The position numbers and the translations under genes are program-made. The notes under the pieces were generated by a model. The model saw only the letters and a program-made list of their open reading frames with translations. It searched no databases and was not told where the DNA came from. Of a DNA stretch of 64,000 nt, positions 11,349 through 25,409 are shown in pieces; within the stretch, counting starts at the first letter, position 1; every line of letters begins with the position of its first letter. The DNA is from Toxotes chatareus (taxonomy: Eukaryota > Chordata > Actinopteri > Toxotidae): contig CM028901.1 of assembly GCA_016801885.1 (NCBI GenBank), positions 14,085,095-14,149,094 of the forward strand. The letters are read 5' to 3'.

Positions 11349-14300
11349 GAAACCGCATTATCATCTGGTACAGTCAAAAAGAAAGGTATTATTTATCTAG
11401 CTCCATGATAGCCAGACTCGGAGTCAGACATGTGTGTTTTGGTTAGGAAAAATCAGGTGATTTATGATGTATGAACCACTTTAATGCTTCATTCAGTATC
11501 GAAACCCTGTCAATGGTTTAGTTGTCTTGCAACAATGTAGCATGGGTTTGATTCCCGTCAGAGCTGCGAGTTATTTAGCTCATGAATTAGACATTTGGAA
11601 TGAGATCAAATTTGCCATCTGGGGACTGAACACCAAGTATTAAACTTCCTTTAAGCTAGGGACTATTTAGATTTGTTTTAGGTTAGCTTACAATTCATAA
11701 CACAAAATATCAGGCAAAGTATATCGACTCAAAATATGCCAAAAAACGTCATAGTATAGGAAGGCGTCAAAATCGGCCAAAAAAAGTCATATTTTTGTAT
11801 GACCTCAAAATGTCATAAAAAAACGTCACAGTATAGTAAACCATCAAAATCGGCCAAAAAAAAGTCAACATTTTTTTTTTTTACCTCAAAATGTCATAAG
11901 AAACGTCATAGTATAGAAAGGCGTCAAAATCGGCCAAAAAAAGTCTACATTTTTTTTGCCCTCAAAATGTCATAAAAAAACGTCATAGTATAGTATGGCG
12001 TTTTTTTTGGCCAAAAAAAGTCAACATTTTTTTTTACCTCAAAATGTCATAGTATAGTAAGGTGTCAAAATCGGCCAAAAAAAGTCCAAATTTTCTTTGG
12101 CCTCAAAAAGTCATAAAAAACGTCATAGTATAGTATGGCGTCTTTTTCGGCCAAAGAAAGTCAAAATTTTTTTGGCCTCAAAATGTCATAAAAAACGTCA
12201 TAGTATAGTAAGCCGTCGAAATCGGCCAAAAAAAGTCAAAAAAAATTTTTTCCTCGAAATGTCATAAAAAAACGTCATAGTATAGTGAGACGTCAAAATC
12301 GGCCAAAAAAAGTCAAAAAAAAATTTTTGCCCTCAAAATGTCATATAAAACGTCATAGTATAGTATGGCGTTTTTTTCGGCCAAAAAAAGTCAACATTTT
12401 TTTTTACCTCAAAATGTCATAGTATAGTAAGGTGTCAAAATCGGCCAAAAAAAGTCCAAATTTTCTTTGGCCTCAAAATGTCATAAAAAACGTCATAGTA
12501 TAGTATGGCGTCTAAAACGGCAAAAAAAATTCTAAATTTTTTTTGGCCTCAAAATGTCATAAAAAAACGTCATAGTATAGTATGCCGTTTTTTTCGTCCA
12601 AAAAAAGTCAAAAAATTTTTGGGCCTCAAAATGTAATAAAAAAACGTCATGGTATAGTATGCCGTTTTTTTCGGCCAAAAAAAGTCAACATTTTTTTTGA
12701 CCTCAAAATGCCATAAAAAACGTCATAGTATAGTAAGGCGTCAAAATCGGCCAAAAAAAAGTCAAAAAAATTTTTGGCCTCAAAATGTCATAAAAAACGT
12801 CATAGTATAGTAAGCCGTCAAAATCGGCCAAAAAAAGTCAAAATTTTTAAGGACCTCAAAATGTCATAAAAAACGTCATAGTATAGTATGGCGTTTTTTT
12901 CGGCCAAAAAAAGTCAAAATTTTTTTGGCCTCAAAATGTCATAGTATAGTATGGCGTTTTTTTCGGCCAAAAAAAGTCAAAATTTTTTTGGGCCTAAAAA
13001 TATCATAAGAAACGTCATAGTATAGTAAGCTGTCAAAATCGGCCAAAAAAAGTCAAAAAAATTTTTGGCTTCAAAATGTCATAAAAAACGTCATAGGATA
13101 GTATGGTGTTTTTTTGGTCCAAAAAGAGTCAAAAAATTTTTGGGCCTCAAAATGTCATAAAAAATGTCATAGTACAGTAAGCCGTCAAAATCGGCCAAAA
13201 AAAGTCAACATTTTTTTGGGCCTCAAAATGCCATAAAAAAACATCATAGTATAGTATGGCGTTTTTTTCACCCAAAAAAAGTCAACATTTTTTTGACTTC
13301 AAAATGTCATAAAAAAACGTCATAGTATAGTATGCGGTTTTTTTCGGCCAAAAAAAGTCAAAATTTTTTTGGGCCTCAAAATATCATAAAAAACGTCATA
13401 GTATAGTATGGCGTTTTTTTCCGCCAAAAAAAGTCAACATTTTTTTTGGCCTCAAAATGTCATAAAAAACGTCATAGTATAGTATGCCGTTTTTTTCGGG
13501 CAAAAAAAGTCAAAAGTTTTTTTGGCCTCAAAATGTCATAAAATACATCATAGTATAGGAAGGCGTCAAAATCGGCCAAAAAAAGTCAAAACTTTTTTGG
13601 GCCTCAAAATGTCAAAAAAAAACGTCATAGTATAGTAAGCCGTCAAAATTGGCCAAAAAAAATCAAAAAAAAATTTTCCCTCAAAATGTCATAGAAAACG
13701 TCATAGTATAGTATGGTGTTTTTTACGGCCAAAAAACGTAAAAAATTTTTTGGGCCTCAAAATGTCATAAAAAACGTCATATTATAGTATGGCGTTTTTT
13801 TTTTTCGGCCGAAAGAAGTCAAAATTTTTTTTGGCCTCAAAATGTCATATAAAGCGTCATAGTATAGTATGGCGTTTTTTTCGGCCAAAAAAATTCAACA
13901 TTTTTAAGGGCCTCAAAATGTCATAAAAAACGTCTTAGTATAGTAAGGCGTCAAAATCTGCGAAAAAAAAGTAAAAAGTTTTTTGGGCCTCAAAATGTCA
14001 TAAAAAACGTCATAGTATAGTAAGCCGTCAAAATCGGCCAAAAAAAGTCAAAAAATTTTTTGGCCTCAAAATGTCATAAAAAACGTCATAGTATAGTATG
14101 GTGTTTTTTTCGGCAAAAAAAAGTCAAAATTTTTAAGGACCTCAAAATGTCATAAAAAAACTTCATAGTATAGTAAGGCGTCAAAATCGGCCAAAAGAAG
14201 TCAAAAATTTTTTGGGCCTCAAAATATCATAAAAAACGTCATAGTATAGTAAGCCGTCAAAATCGGCCAAAAAAAGTCCAAATTTTTTTTGGCCTCAAAA

Positions 14301-17300
14301 TGTCATAAAAAACGTCATAGTATAGTAAGGCGTCAAAATCGGCAAAAAAGTCATATTTTAGAATGGCCTCAAAAAGTCATAAAAGTCATATTTTAGAATG
14401 GCCTCAAAAAGTCATAAAAAACGTTATAATATAGGAAGGCGTTTTTTTTGGGTAAAAAAAGTCAACATTTTTAAGGGCCTCAAAATGTCATAAAAAACGT
14501 CATGGTATAGTATGACGTAAAAATCTGCCAAAAAAAATTCATACTTTAGAATGGCCTCAAAAAGTCATAAAAAACGTCACAGTATAGTATGGCGTTTTTT
14601 TCGGGTAAAAAAAGTCAAACTTTTTTTTGGCCTCAAAATGTCATAAAAAACGTCATAGTATAGTATGGAATTTTTTTCGGGCAAAAAAAGTCAAAAAAAT
14701 TTTTTTCCTCAAAATGTCATAAAAAACGTCATAATATAGTATGGTGTTTTTTTCGGGCAAAAAAAGTCAAAATTTTTTTTGTACTCAAAATGTCATAAAA
14801 AACGTCATAGTATATTATGGCGTACTTTTCGGGTGAAAAAAGTCAAAATTTTTTTGGGCCTCAAAATGTCACAAAAAACGTCATAGTATAGTATGGCGTT
14901 TTTTTCGGGCAAAAAAAGTCAAAAAAATTTTTGGCCTCAAAATGTCATTAAAAAGGTCATAGTATAGTATGGCGTTTTTTTCGGGCAAAAAAAGTCAAAA
15001 TTTTTTTGGGCCTCAAAATGTCATAAAAAACGTCATAGTATAGTATGGCGTTTTTTTCGGGCAAAAAAAGTCAAAATTTTTTTGGGCCTCAAAATGTCAT
15101 AAAAAAAATGTCATAGTAGAGCATGGCGTTTTTTTCGGGCAAAAAAAGTCAAAAATTTTTTTGGCCTCAAAATGTCATAAAAAACATCATAGTATACTAT
15201 GGCGTTTTTTTTGGGCAAAAAAAGTCATAGTATAGTATGGCGTTTTTTTCGGGCAAAAAAAGTCAAAAAAATTTTTGTCCTCAAAATGTCATAAAAAACA
15301 TCATAGTATAGTATGGCGTCAAAATCGGCCAAAAAAAGTCATACTTTAGAATGGCCTCAAAAAGTCATAAAAGACGTCATAGTATAGTATGGCGTTTTTT
15401 TCGGGTAAAAAAAGTCAACATTTTTTTGGCCTCAAAATGTCATAAAAAAATGTCATAGTATAGTATGGCGTTTTTTTCGGGCAAAAAAAGTCAAAAAATT
15501 TTTTGGCCTCAAAATGTCATAAAAAACGTCATAGTATAGTATGGCGTTTTTTTCGGGCAAAAAAAGTCAAAATTTTTTTGGGCCTCAAAATGTCATAAAA
15601 AACGTCATAGTATAGTATGGCGTTTTTTTCGGGCAAAAAAAGTCAAAATTTTTTGGGGCCTCAAAATGTCATAAAAAAAGTCATATTATAGTATGCCGTT
15701 TTTTTCGGGCAAAAAAAGTCAAAAGTTTTTTTGGCCTCAAAATGTCATAAAAAAACATCATAGTATAGTAAGGCGTCAAAATCGGCCAAAAAAAGTCATA
15801 AAAAACGTCATAGTATAGCATGGCGTTTTTTTCGGGCAAAAAAAGTCAAAAATTTTTTTGGCCTCAAAAAGTCATAAAAAACATCATAGTATAGTATGGC
15901 GTTTTTTTCGGGCAAAAAAAGTCAAAATTTTTTGGGCTTCAAATGTCATAAAAAACGTCATAGTATAGTATGGCGTTTTTTCCGGGCAAAAAGTCAAAAT
16001 TTTTTTGGGCCTCAAAATGTCATAAAAAACGTCATAGTATAGTATTGCGTTTTTTTCGGGTAAAAAAAGTCACATTTTTTTTTGGCCCTCAAAATGTCAT
16101 AAAATACATCATAGTATAGTAAGGCGTCAAAATCGGCCAAAAAAAGTCATACTTTAGTTTGGCCTCAAAATGTCATAAAAAACGTCATAGTATAGTATGG
16201 CGTTTTTTCGGGGGAAAAAAGTCCAAAAAATTTTTTGGCCTCAAAATGTCATAAAAAACGTCATAGTATAGTATGGCGTCAAAATCGGCCAAAAAAAAGT
16301 CATACTTTAGAATGGCCTCAAAAAGTCATAAAAAACGTCATAGTATAGTATGGCGTTTTTTTTGGGCAAAAAAAGTCAAAATTTTTTGGGCCTCAAAATG
16401 TCATAAAAAATGTCATAGTATAGTATGCCGTTTTTTTCGGGCAAAAAAAGTCAAAAGTTTTTTTGGCCTCAAAATGTCATAAAATACATCATAGTATAGT
16501 AAGGCGTCAAAATCGGCCAAAAAAAGTCATACTTTAGTTTGGCCTCAAAAAGTCATAAAAAACGTCATAGTATAGTATGGCGTCAAAAGAACAAAAAAAA
16601 GTCAAAAATTTTTTTGGCCTCAAAATGTCATAAAAAACGTCATAGTATAGTATTGCGTTTTTTTTCGGGTAAAAAAAGTCAAAAATTTTTTTGGCCTCAA
16701 AATGTCATAAAAAACATCATAGTATAGTATGGCGTTTTTTTCGGGTAAAAAAAGTCAAAAATTTTTTTGGCCTCAAAATGTCATAAAAAACATCATAGTA
16801 TAGTATGGCGTTTTTTTCGGGTAAAAAAAGTCAAAAATTTTTTTTGGCCTCAAAATGTCAGAAAAAACGTCATAGTATAGTATAGCGTATTTTTCGGGTA
16901 AAAAAAAGTCAAAATTTTTTTGGCCTCAATATGTCATAAAAAACGGCATAGTATAGTATGCCGTTTTTTTCGGGCAAAAAAAAGTCAAAAGTTTTTTTGG
17001 CCTCAAAATTTCAGAAAAAACGTCATAGTATAGTAAGGCGACAAAATCGGCCAAAAAAAAGTCATACTTTAGAATTGCCTCAAAAAGTCATAAAAAACGT
17101 CATAGTATAGTATGGCGTTTTTTTCGGGTAAAAAAAGTCAACATTTTTTTGGCCTCAAAATGTCATAAAAAACGTCATAGTATAGTAAGGCGTTTTTTTC
17201 GGGCAAAAAAAGTCAAAAAATTTTTTGGCCTCAAAAAGTCATAAAAAACGTCATAGTATAGTATGGCGGGTTTTTTTTCGCAAAAAAAGTCAACATTTTT

Positions 17301-20300
17301 TTGGGCATCAAAATGTCATGAAAAACGTCATAGTATAATATGGCGTTTTTTTGGGGCAAAAAAAGTCAAAATTTTTATGGGCCTCAAAATGTCATAAAAA
17401 CGTCATAGTATAGTATGGCGTTTTTTTCGGGCAAAAAAAGTCAAAAAATTTTTTGGCCTCAAAATTTCGTAAAAAACGTCATAGTATAGTATGGCGTTTT
17501 TTTCGAACAAAAAGTCAAAAATTTTTTTGGCCTCAAAATGTCATAAAAAACGTCATAGTATAGTATGGCGTTTTTTTCGGGCAAAAAAAGTCAAAAATTT
17601 TTTTGGCCTCAAAATGTCATGAAAAACGTCATAGTATAGTATGGCGTTTTTTTCGGGCAAAAAAAGCCAAAAATTTTTTTGGCCTCAAAAAGTCATAAAA
17701 AACATCATAGTATAGTATGCCGTTTTTTTCGGCCAAAAAAAGTCAAAATTTTTTTGGGCCTCAAAATGTCATACAAAACGTCATAGTATAGTATGGCGTT
17801 TTTTTCGGCCAAAAAAAGTCACAATTTTTTTGGGCCTCAAAATGTCATAAAAAATGTCATAGTATAGTATGCCGTTTTTTTTGGGCAAAAAAAGTCAAAA
17901 GTTTTTTTGGCCTCAAAATGTCATAAAATACATCATAGTATAGGAAGGCGTCAAAATCGGCCAAAAAAAGTCATACTTTAGTTTGGCCTCAAAAAGTCAT
18001 AAAAAAACGTCATAGTATAGTATGGCGATTTTTTCGGGCAAAAAAAGTCAAAATTTTTTTTGGCCTCAAAATGTCATAAAAAACGTCATAGTATAGTATT
18101 GCGTTTTTTTCGGGTAAAAAAAGTCAAATTTTTTTTTGTCCTCAAAATGTCATAAAAAACGTCATAGTATAGTATGGCGTTTTTTTCGGGTAAAAAAAGT
18201 CAAAAGTTTTTTTGGCCTCAAAATGTCTTAAAAAACGTCATAGTATAGTATGGCGTCAAAATCGGCCAAAAAAAGTCATACTTTAGAATGGCCTCAAAAA
18301 GTCATAAAAAACGTCATAGTATAGTATGGCGTTTTTTTGGGGCAAAAAAAGTCAAAATTTTTTTGGGCCTCAAAATGTAATAAAAAATGTCATAGTATAG
18401 TATGCCGTTTTTTTCGGGCAAAAAAAGTCAAAAGTTTTTTTGGCCTCAAAATGTCATAAAATACATCATAGTATAGTGAGGCGTCAAAATCGGCCAAAAA
18501 AAGTCATACTAAAGTTTGGCCTCAAAAAGTCATAAAAAACGTCATAGTATAGTATGGCGTTTTTTTCGGGCAAAAAAAGTCAAAATTTTTTTTTGGCCTC
18601 AAAATGTCATAAAAAACGTCATAGTATAGTATTGCGTTTTTTTCGGGTAAAAAAAGTCAAAAAATTTTTTGGCCTAAAAATTTCGTGAAAAACGTCATAG
18701 TATAGTATGGCGTTTTTTTCGGACAAAAAAAGTCACAATTTTTTTTTACCTCAAAAATTCGTAAAAAACGTCATAGTATAGTATGGCGATCTTTTCGGGC
18801 AAAAAAAGTCAAAAATTTTTTTTGGCCTCAAAAAGTCATAAAAAACGTCATAGTATAGTATGGCGGTTTTTTCGGGTAAAAAAAGTCAACATTTTTTTGG
18901 CCTCAAAATGTCATAAAAAACGTTATAGTATAGTAAGGCGTTTTTTTCGGGCAAAAAAAGTCAAAAAAATTTTTGGCCTCAAAAAGTCATAAAAAACGTC
19001 ATTGTATAGTATGGCGTTTTTTTTGGGCAAAAAAAGTCAAAAATTTTTTGGGCCTCAAAATGTAATAAAAAACGTCATAGTATAGTATGCCGTTTTTTTC
19101 GGGCAAAAAAGTCAAAAGTTTTTTTGGCCTCAAAATGTCATAAAATACATCATAGTATAGTAAGGCGTCAAAATCGGCCAAAAAAAGTCATACTTTAGTT
19201 TGGCCTCAAAATGTCATAAAAAACGTCATAGTATAGTATGGCGGTTTTTTCGGGCAAAAAAAGTCAAAATATTTTTTGGCCTCAAAATGTCATGAAAAAC
19301 GTCATAGTATAGTATGGCGTTTTTTTCGGGCAAAAAAAGTCAAAATTTTTTTTGGCCTCAAAATGTCATGAAAAACGTCATAGTATAGTATGGCCTTTTT
19401 TTCGGGCAAAAAAAGTCAAAAAGTTTTTTGGCCTCAAAATGTCATAAAAAAACGTCATAGTATAGTATAGGCGTTTTTTTTTTTCGAAAAAAAAGCCAAA
19501 AATTTTTTGGCCTCAAAAAATCATAAAAAATCGTCATAGTATAGTATGCCGTTTTTTTTCGCCAAAAAGTCAAAATTTTTTGGGGCCTTAAAATGTCATA
19601 CAAAACGTCATAGTATAGTATGGCGTTTTTTTCGGCCAAAAAAAGTCACAATTTTTTTGGGCCTCAAAATGTCATAAAAAACGTCATAGTATAGTATGCC
19701 GTTTTTTTCGGGCAAAAAAAGTTAAAAGTTTTTTTGGCCTCAAAATGTCATAAAATACATCATAGTATAGGAAGGCGTCAAAATCGGCCAAAAAAAGTCA
19801 TACTTTAGTTTGGCCTCAAAAAGTCATAAAAAAACGTCATAGTATAGTATGGCGTTTTTTTCGGGCAAAAAAAGTCAAAATTTTTTTTGGCCTCAAAATG
19901 TCATAAAAAACGTCATAGTATAGTATTGCGTTTTTTTCGGGTAAAAAAAGTCACATTTTTTTTGTCCTCAAAATGTCATAAAAAACGTCATAGTATAGTA
20001 TGGCGTTTTTTTCGGGTAAAAAAAGTCAAAAATTTTTTTGGCCTCAAAATGTCTTAAAAAACGTCATAGTATAGTATGGCGTCAAAATCGGCCAAAAAAA
20101 GTCATACTTTAGAATGGCCTCAAAAAGTCATAAAAAACGTCATAGTATAGTATGGCGTTTTTTTTGGGCAAAAAAAAGTCAAAATTTTTTTGGGCCTCAA
20201 AATGTAATAAAAAATGTCATAGTATAGTATGTCGTTTTTTTCGGCAAAAAAAAAAGTCAGTTTTTTGGCCTCAAAATGTCATAAAATACATCATAGTATA

Positions 20301-21519
20301 GTAAGGCGTCAAAATCGGCCAAAAAAAGTCATAATAAAGTTTGGCCTCAAAAAGTCATAAAAAACGTCATAGTATAGTATGGCATTTTTTTCGGGCAAAA
20401 AAAGTCAAAATTTTTTTGGCCTCAAAATGTCATAAAAAACGTCATAGTATAGTATGGCGGTTTTTTCGGGCAAAAAAGTCAAAAGTTTTTTTGGCCTCAA
20501 AATGTCATAAAATACATCATAGTATAGTAAGGCGTCAAAATCGGCCAAAAAAAGTCATACTTTAGTTTGGCCTCAAAATGTCATAAAAAACGTCATAGTA
20601 TAGTATGGCGTTTTTTTTGGGCAAAAAAAAGTCAAAATTTTTTTGGGCCTCAAAATGTAATAAAAAATGTCATAGTATAGTATGCCGTTTTTTTCGGGCA
20701 AAAAAAGTCAAAAGTTTTTTTGGCCTCAAAATGTCATAAAATACATCATAGTATAGTAAGGCGTCAAAATCGGCCAAAAAAAGTCATACTTTAGAATGGC
20801 CTCAAAAAGTCATAAAAAACGTCATAATATAGTCTGGCGTTTTTTTTGGGCAAAAAAAAGTCAAAATTTTTTTGGGCCTCAAAATGTAATAAAAAATGTC
20901 ATAGTATAGTATGGCGTTTTTTTCGTGCAAAAAAAGTCAAAAGTTTTTTTGGCCTCAAAATGTCATAAAAAACATCATAGTATAGTATGGCGATCTTTTC
21001 GGGCAAAAAAAGTCAAAATTTTTTTGGGCCTCAAAATGTCATAAAAAACGTCATAGTATAGTATGGCGTTCTTTTAGGGCAAAAAAAGTCAAAATTTTTT
21101 TGGGCCTCAAAAAGTCATAAAAAACGTCATAGTATAGTATTGCGTTTTTTTCGGGTAAAAAAAGTCAAAAAATTTTTTGGCCTAAAAATTTCGTGAAAAA
21201 CGTCATAGTATAGTATGGCGTTTTTTTCGGGCAAAAAAAGTCAAAATTTTTTTTGGCCTCAAAATGTCATAAAAAACGTCATAGTATAGTATGCCGTTTT
21301 TTTCGGGCAAAAAAAGTCAAAAAAATTTTTGGCCTCAAAATGTCATAAAAAACGTCATAGTATAGTATGGCGTTTTTTTTCGAACAAAAAGTCAAAAGTT
21401 TTTTGGCCTCAAAATGTCATAAAAAAACATCATAGTATAGTATGCCAGCGTCAAAATCGGCCAAAAAAGTCATACTTTAGTTTGGCCTCAAAAATCATAA
21501 AAAACGTCATAGTATAGTA

Positions 21520-21900
21520 TGACGTTTTTCAAAAAGTCAAAAAAAGTCAAAATGTCATAAAAAACGTCATAATATAGTCAAAATGTCATAAAAAACGTCA
21601 AAATCATAAATAGTATAGTATAATGTAGCGTCAAAATCGGCCAAAAAAGTTACTTTTTTTTGGCAAAAAAGTCAAAAAAACGTTTTTTTATGGCCTCAAA
21701 AAAGTCATAAAAAAATGTCATAAAATAGTAGTATAGTATGCGTCAAAAAATCGGCCAAAAAAAGTCATACTTTAGTTTGGCCTCAAAAATCATAAAAAAC
21801 GTCATAGTATAGTATGGCGTTTTTTTTCGAAAAAAAAGTCAAAAATTTTTTTTGGCCTCAAAATCATCATAAAAAACATCATAGTATAGTATGTCAAAAT
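21520..21900. repeat. Disordered segment within the array
   Basis: Here the monomer order breaks down: truncated pieces such as GTCAAAATGTCATAAAAAAC follow each other at irregular spacing, and several anchors are shortened. It marks a junction between the regular array on its left and a more indel-rich half on its right. It could be a real rearrangement point or a poorly resolved assembly join. Confidence 0.6.
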
Positions 21901-22319
21901 TTTTCCAAAAAAGTCATACTTTAGTTTGGCCTCAAAAAGTCATAAAAAACGTCATAGTATAGTATGGCGTTTTTTTCGGGCAAAAAAAGTCAAAAATTTT
22001 TTGGCCTCAAAATGTCATAAAAAACGTCATAGTATAGTATGTCGTTTTTTTTCGGTCAAAAAAAGTCAAAAATTTTTTTGGGCCTCAAAATGTCATAAAA
22101 AACGTCATATATATAGTATGGCGCGTTTTTTGCAAAAAGTCAAAAAATTTTTTGGCCTCAAAATGTCATAAAAAACGTAATAGTATAGTATAGTATGGCG
22201 TTTTTTCGGCAAAAAATCAAAATTTTTTGGCCTCAAAATGTCGTATAAAAAAGTCATAGTATAGTATGGCGCGTTTTTCGGGCAAAAAAGTCAAAAATTT
22301 TTTTGGCCTCAAAATGTCA

Positions 22320-22900
22320 TAAAAAACGTCATAGTATAGTATGGCGTCTTTTCGGCAAAAAAAGGCAAAATTTTTTTGGCCTCAAAATGTCATAAAAAAC
22401 GTCATAGTATAGTATGGCGTCAAAATCAGCCGCAAAAAAGTCATGCTTTAGAATGGCCTCAAAATGTCATAAAAAACGTCATAGTATAGTATGGCGTTTT
22501 TTCAGGCAAAAAAGTCAAAAAAAATTTTTGGCCTCAAAATGTCATAAAAAACGTCATAGTATAGTATGGCCTTTATTTCGGGAAAAAAAAGTAAAACTTT
22601 AGACGTCATAGTATAGTAAGGCGTTTTTTTCGGCCAAAAAAAGTCAAAAACATTTTTGGCCTCAAAAAGTCATAAAAAACGTCATAGTATAGTATGGCGT
22701 TTTTTTCGGGCAAAAAAAGTCAAAAGTTTTTTTGGCCTCAAAATGTCATAAAAAACATCATAGTATAGTGACGCGTCAAAATCGGCCAAAAAAAGTCATA
22801 CTTTAGTTTGGCCTCAAAAAGTCATAAAAAACGTCATAGTATAGTATGACGGTATGACGGGCAAAAAAAGGCAAAATTTTTTTGGCCTCAAAATGTCATA
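22320..22900. repeat. Higher-order duplicated block, copy 1
   Basis: This block holds rare private variants in a fixed order: CTTTATTTCGGG at 22571, a shortened unit with TTTAGACGTCATAG, and GGTATGACGGGC at 22851. The same order recurs 2342 bases downstream, which shows duplication of several monomers together rather than one at a time. Confidence 0.8.
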
Positions 22901-24679
22901 AAAAACGTCATAGTATAGTATGGCGTCAAAATCAACCATAAAAAAAAGTCATGCTTTAGAATGGCCTCAAAAGTCATAAAAAACGTCATAGTATAGTATG
23001 GCGTCAAAATCAGCTGCAAAAAAAAGTCATGCTTTTTTGGCCTCAAAAAGTCATAAAAAAAACGTCATAGTATAGTATGTATGCCTTTTTTTCGGGCAAA
23101 AAAGTCAAAAGTTTTTTTTTGGCCTCAAAATGTCATAAAAAACATCATAGTATAGTATAGCGTCAAAAATCGGCCAAAAAAAAATGTCATACTTTAGTTT
23201 GGCCTCAAAAAGTCATAAAAAAACGTCATATAGTATAGTATGGCGTTTTTTTTTTCAAAAAAAAGTCAAAAATTTTTTTTGGCCTCAAAATGTCATAAAA
23301 AACGTCATAGTATAGTATGGCGTTTTTTTTGAACAAAAAGTCAAACTTTTTTTTGGCCTCAAAATGTCATAAAAAACGTCATAGTATAGTAGGCGTTTTT
23401 TTTCGGACAAAAAAGTCAAAAAATTTTTGGCCTCAAAATGTCGTAAAAAAGTCATAGTATAGTATGGCGCGTTTTTTTAAAAAAAAAAAACTCAAAAATT
23501 TTTTGCCTCAAAAAGTCGTAAAAACGTCATAGTATAGTATGGCGTTTTTTTCGGGCAAAAAAAGGCAAAAATTTTTTGGGCCTCAAAATGTCATAAAAAA
23601 CGTCATAGTATAGTATGGCGTTCTTTTAGGGCAAAAAAAGTCAAAAAATTTTTTGGCCTCAAAATGTCGTACAAAAAGTCATAGTATAGTATGGCGTTTT
23701 TTTCGGCCAAAAAAACTCAAAAATTTTTTTGGCCTCAAAAAGTCGTAAAAAACGTCATAGTATAGTATGGCGTTTTTTTCGGGCAAAAAAAGGCAAAAAT
23801 TTTTTGGGCCTCAAAATGTCATAAAAAACGTCATAGTATAGTATGGCGTTCTTTTAGGGTAAAAAAAGTCAAAATTTTTTTGGCCTCAAAATGTCATAAA
23901 AAACGTCATAGTATATTATGGCGTCAAAATCAGCCGCAAAAAAGTCATGCTTTAGAATGGCCTCAAAAAGTCATAAAAAACGTCATAGTATAGTATGGCG
24001 TTTTTTTCGGGCAAAAAAAGTCAAAAATTCTTTTGGCCTCAAAATGTCATAAAAAACGTCATAGTATAGTATGGCGTTTTTTTCGGGCAAAAAAAGCCAA
24101 AAATTTTTTTGGCCTCAAAAAGTCATAAAAAACGTCATAGTATAGTATGCCTTTTTTTTTCGGGCAAAAAAAGTCAAAAGTTTTTTTGGCCTCAAAATGT
24201 CAAAAAAAACATCATAGTATAGTAACGCGTCAAAATCGGCCAAAAAATGTCATACTTTAGTTTGGCCTCAAAAAGTCATAAAAAACGTCATAGTATAGTA
24301 TGGCGTTTTTTTCGGGCAAAAAAAAGCCAAAAAATTTTTTGGCCTCAAAAAGTCATAAAAAACGTCATAGTATAGTATGGCGTTTTTTTCGGGCAAAAAA
24401 AGTCAAAAATTTTTTTTGCCTCAAAATGTCATAAAAAACGTCATAGTATAGTATGGCGTTTTTTTCGGGCAAAAAGAGTCAAACTTTTTTTTGGCCTCAA
24501 AATGTCATAAAAAACGTAATAGTATAGTAGGCGTTTTTTTCGGGCAAAAAAAATCAAAAAATTTTTTGGCCTCAAAATGTCGTACAAAAAGTCATAGTAT
24601 AGTATGGCGTTTTTTTCGGGCAAAAAAACTCAAAAATTTTTTTGGCCTCAAAAAGTCGTAAAAAACGTCATAGTATAGT

Positions 24680-25240
24680 ATGGCGTCTTTTCGGGCAAAA
24701 AAAGGCAAAATTTTTTTGGCCTCAAAATGTCATAAAAAACGTCATAGTATAGTATGGCGTCAAAATCAGCCGCAAAAAAGTCATGCTTTAGAATGGCCTC
24801 AAAATGTCATAAAAAACGTCATAGTATAGTATGGCGTTTTTTTCAGGCAAAAAAAGTCAAAAAAAATTTTTGGCCTCAAAATGTCATAAAAAACGTCATA
24901 GTATAGTATGGCCTTTATTTCGGGAAAAAAAAGTAAAACTTTAGACGTCATAGTATAGTAAGGCGTTTTTTTCGGCCAAAAAAAGTCAAAAACATTTTTG
25001 GCCTCAAAAAGTCATAAAAAACGTCATAGTATAGTATGGCGTTTTTTTCGGGCAAAAAAAGTCAAAAGTTTTTTTGGCCTCAAAATGTCATAAAAAACAT
25101 CATAGTATAGAGACGCGTCAAAATCGGCCAAAAAAAGTCATACTTTAGTTTGGCCTCAAAAAGTCATAAAAAACGTCATAGTATAGTATGACGGTATGAC
25201 GGGCAAAAAAAGGCAAAATTTTTTTGGCCTCAAAATGTCA
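24680..25240. repeat. Higher-order duplicated block, copy 2
   Basis: Copy of the block at 22.32-22.90 kb: CTTTATTTCGGG at 24913 and GGTATGACGGGC at 25193, each exactly 2342 bases after its counterpart. A third partial copy with CTTTATTTCGGG starts at 26036. Confidence 0.8.
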
Positions 25241-25409
25241 TAAAAAACGTCATAGTATAGTATAGCGTCAAAATCAGCCGCAAAAAAGTCATGCTTTAGA
25301 ATGGCCTCAAAAAGTCATAAAAAACGTCATAGTATAGTATGGCGTCAAAATCAGCCGCAAAAAAGTCATGCTTTAGAATGGCCTCAAAAAGTCATAAAAA
25401 ACGTCATAG

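Larger units (their letters stand above)
10282..11727. other. eif3i 5' side: intron 1 and promoter region
   Basis: No coding exon is recognised apart from the tentative start-codon exon. The stretch 10506-10612 carries the GCTAA/TTAGC motif cluster, and 10620-10750 is strongly A/T-rich. A TAT trinucleotide microsatellite lies at 11321-11348. The tandem array begins at about 11728, so the eif3i promoter must lie close to the array or be displaced by it. Confidence 0.5.
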
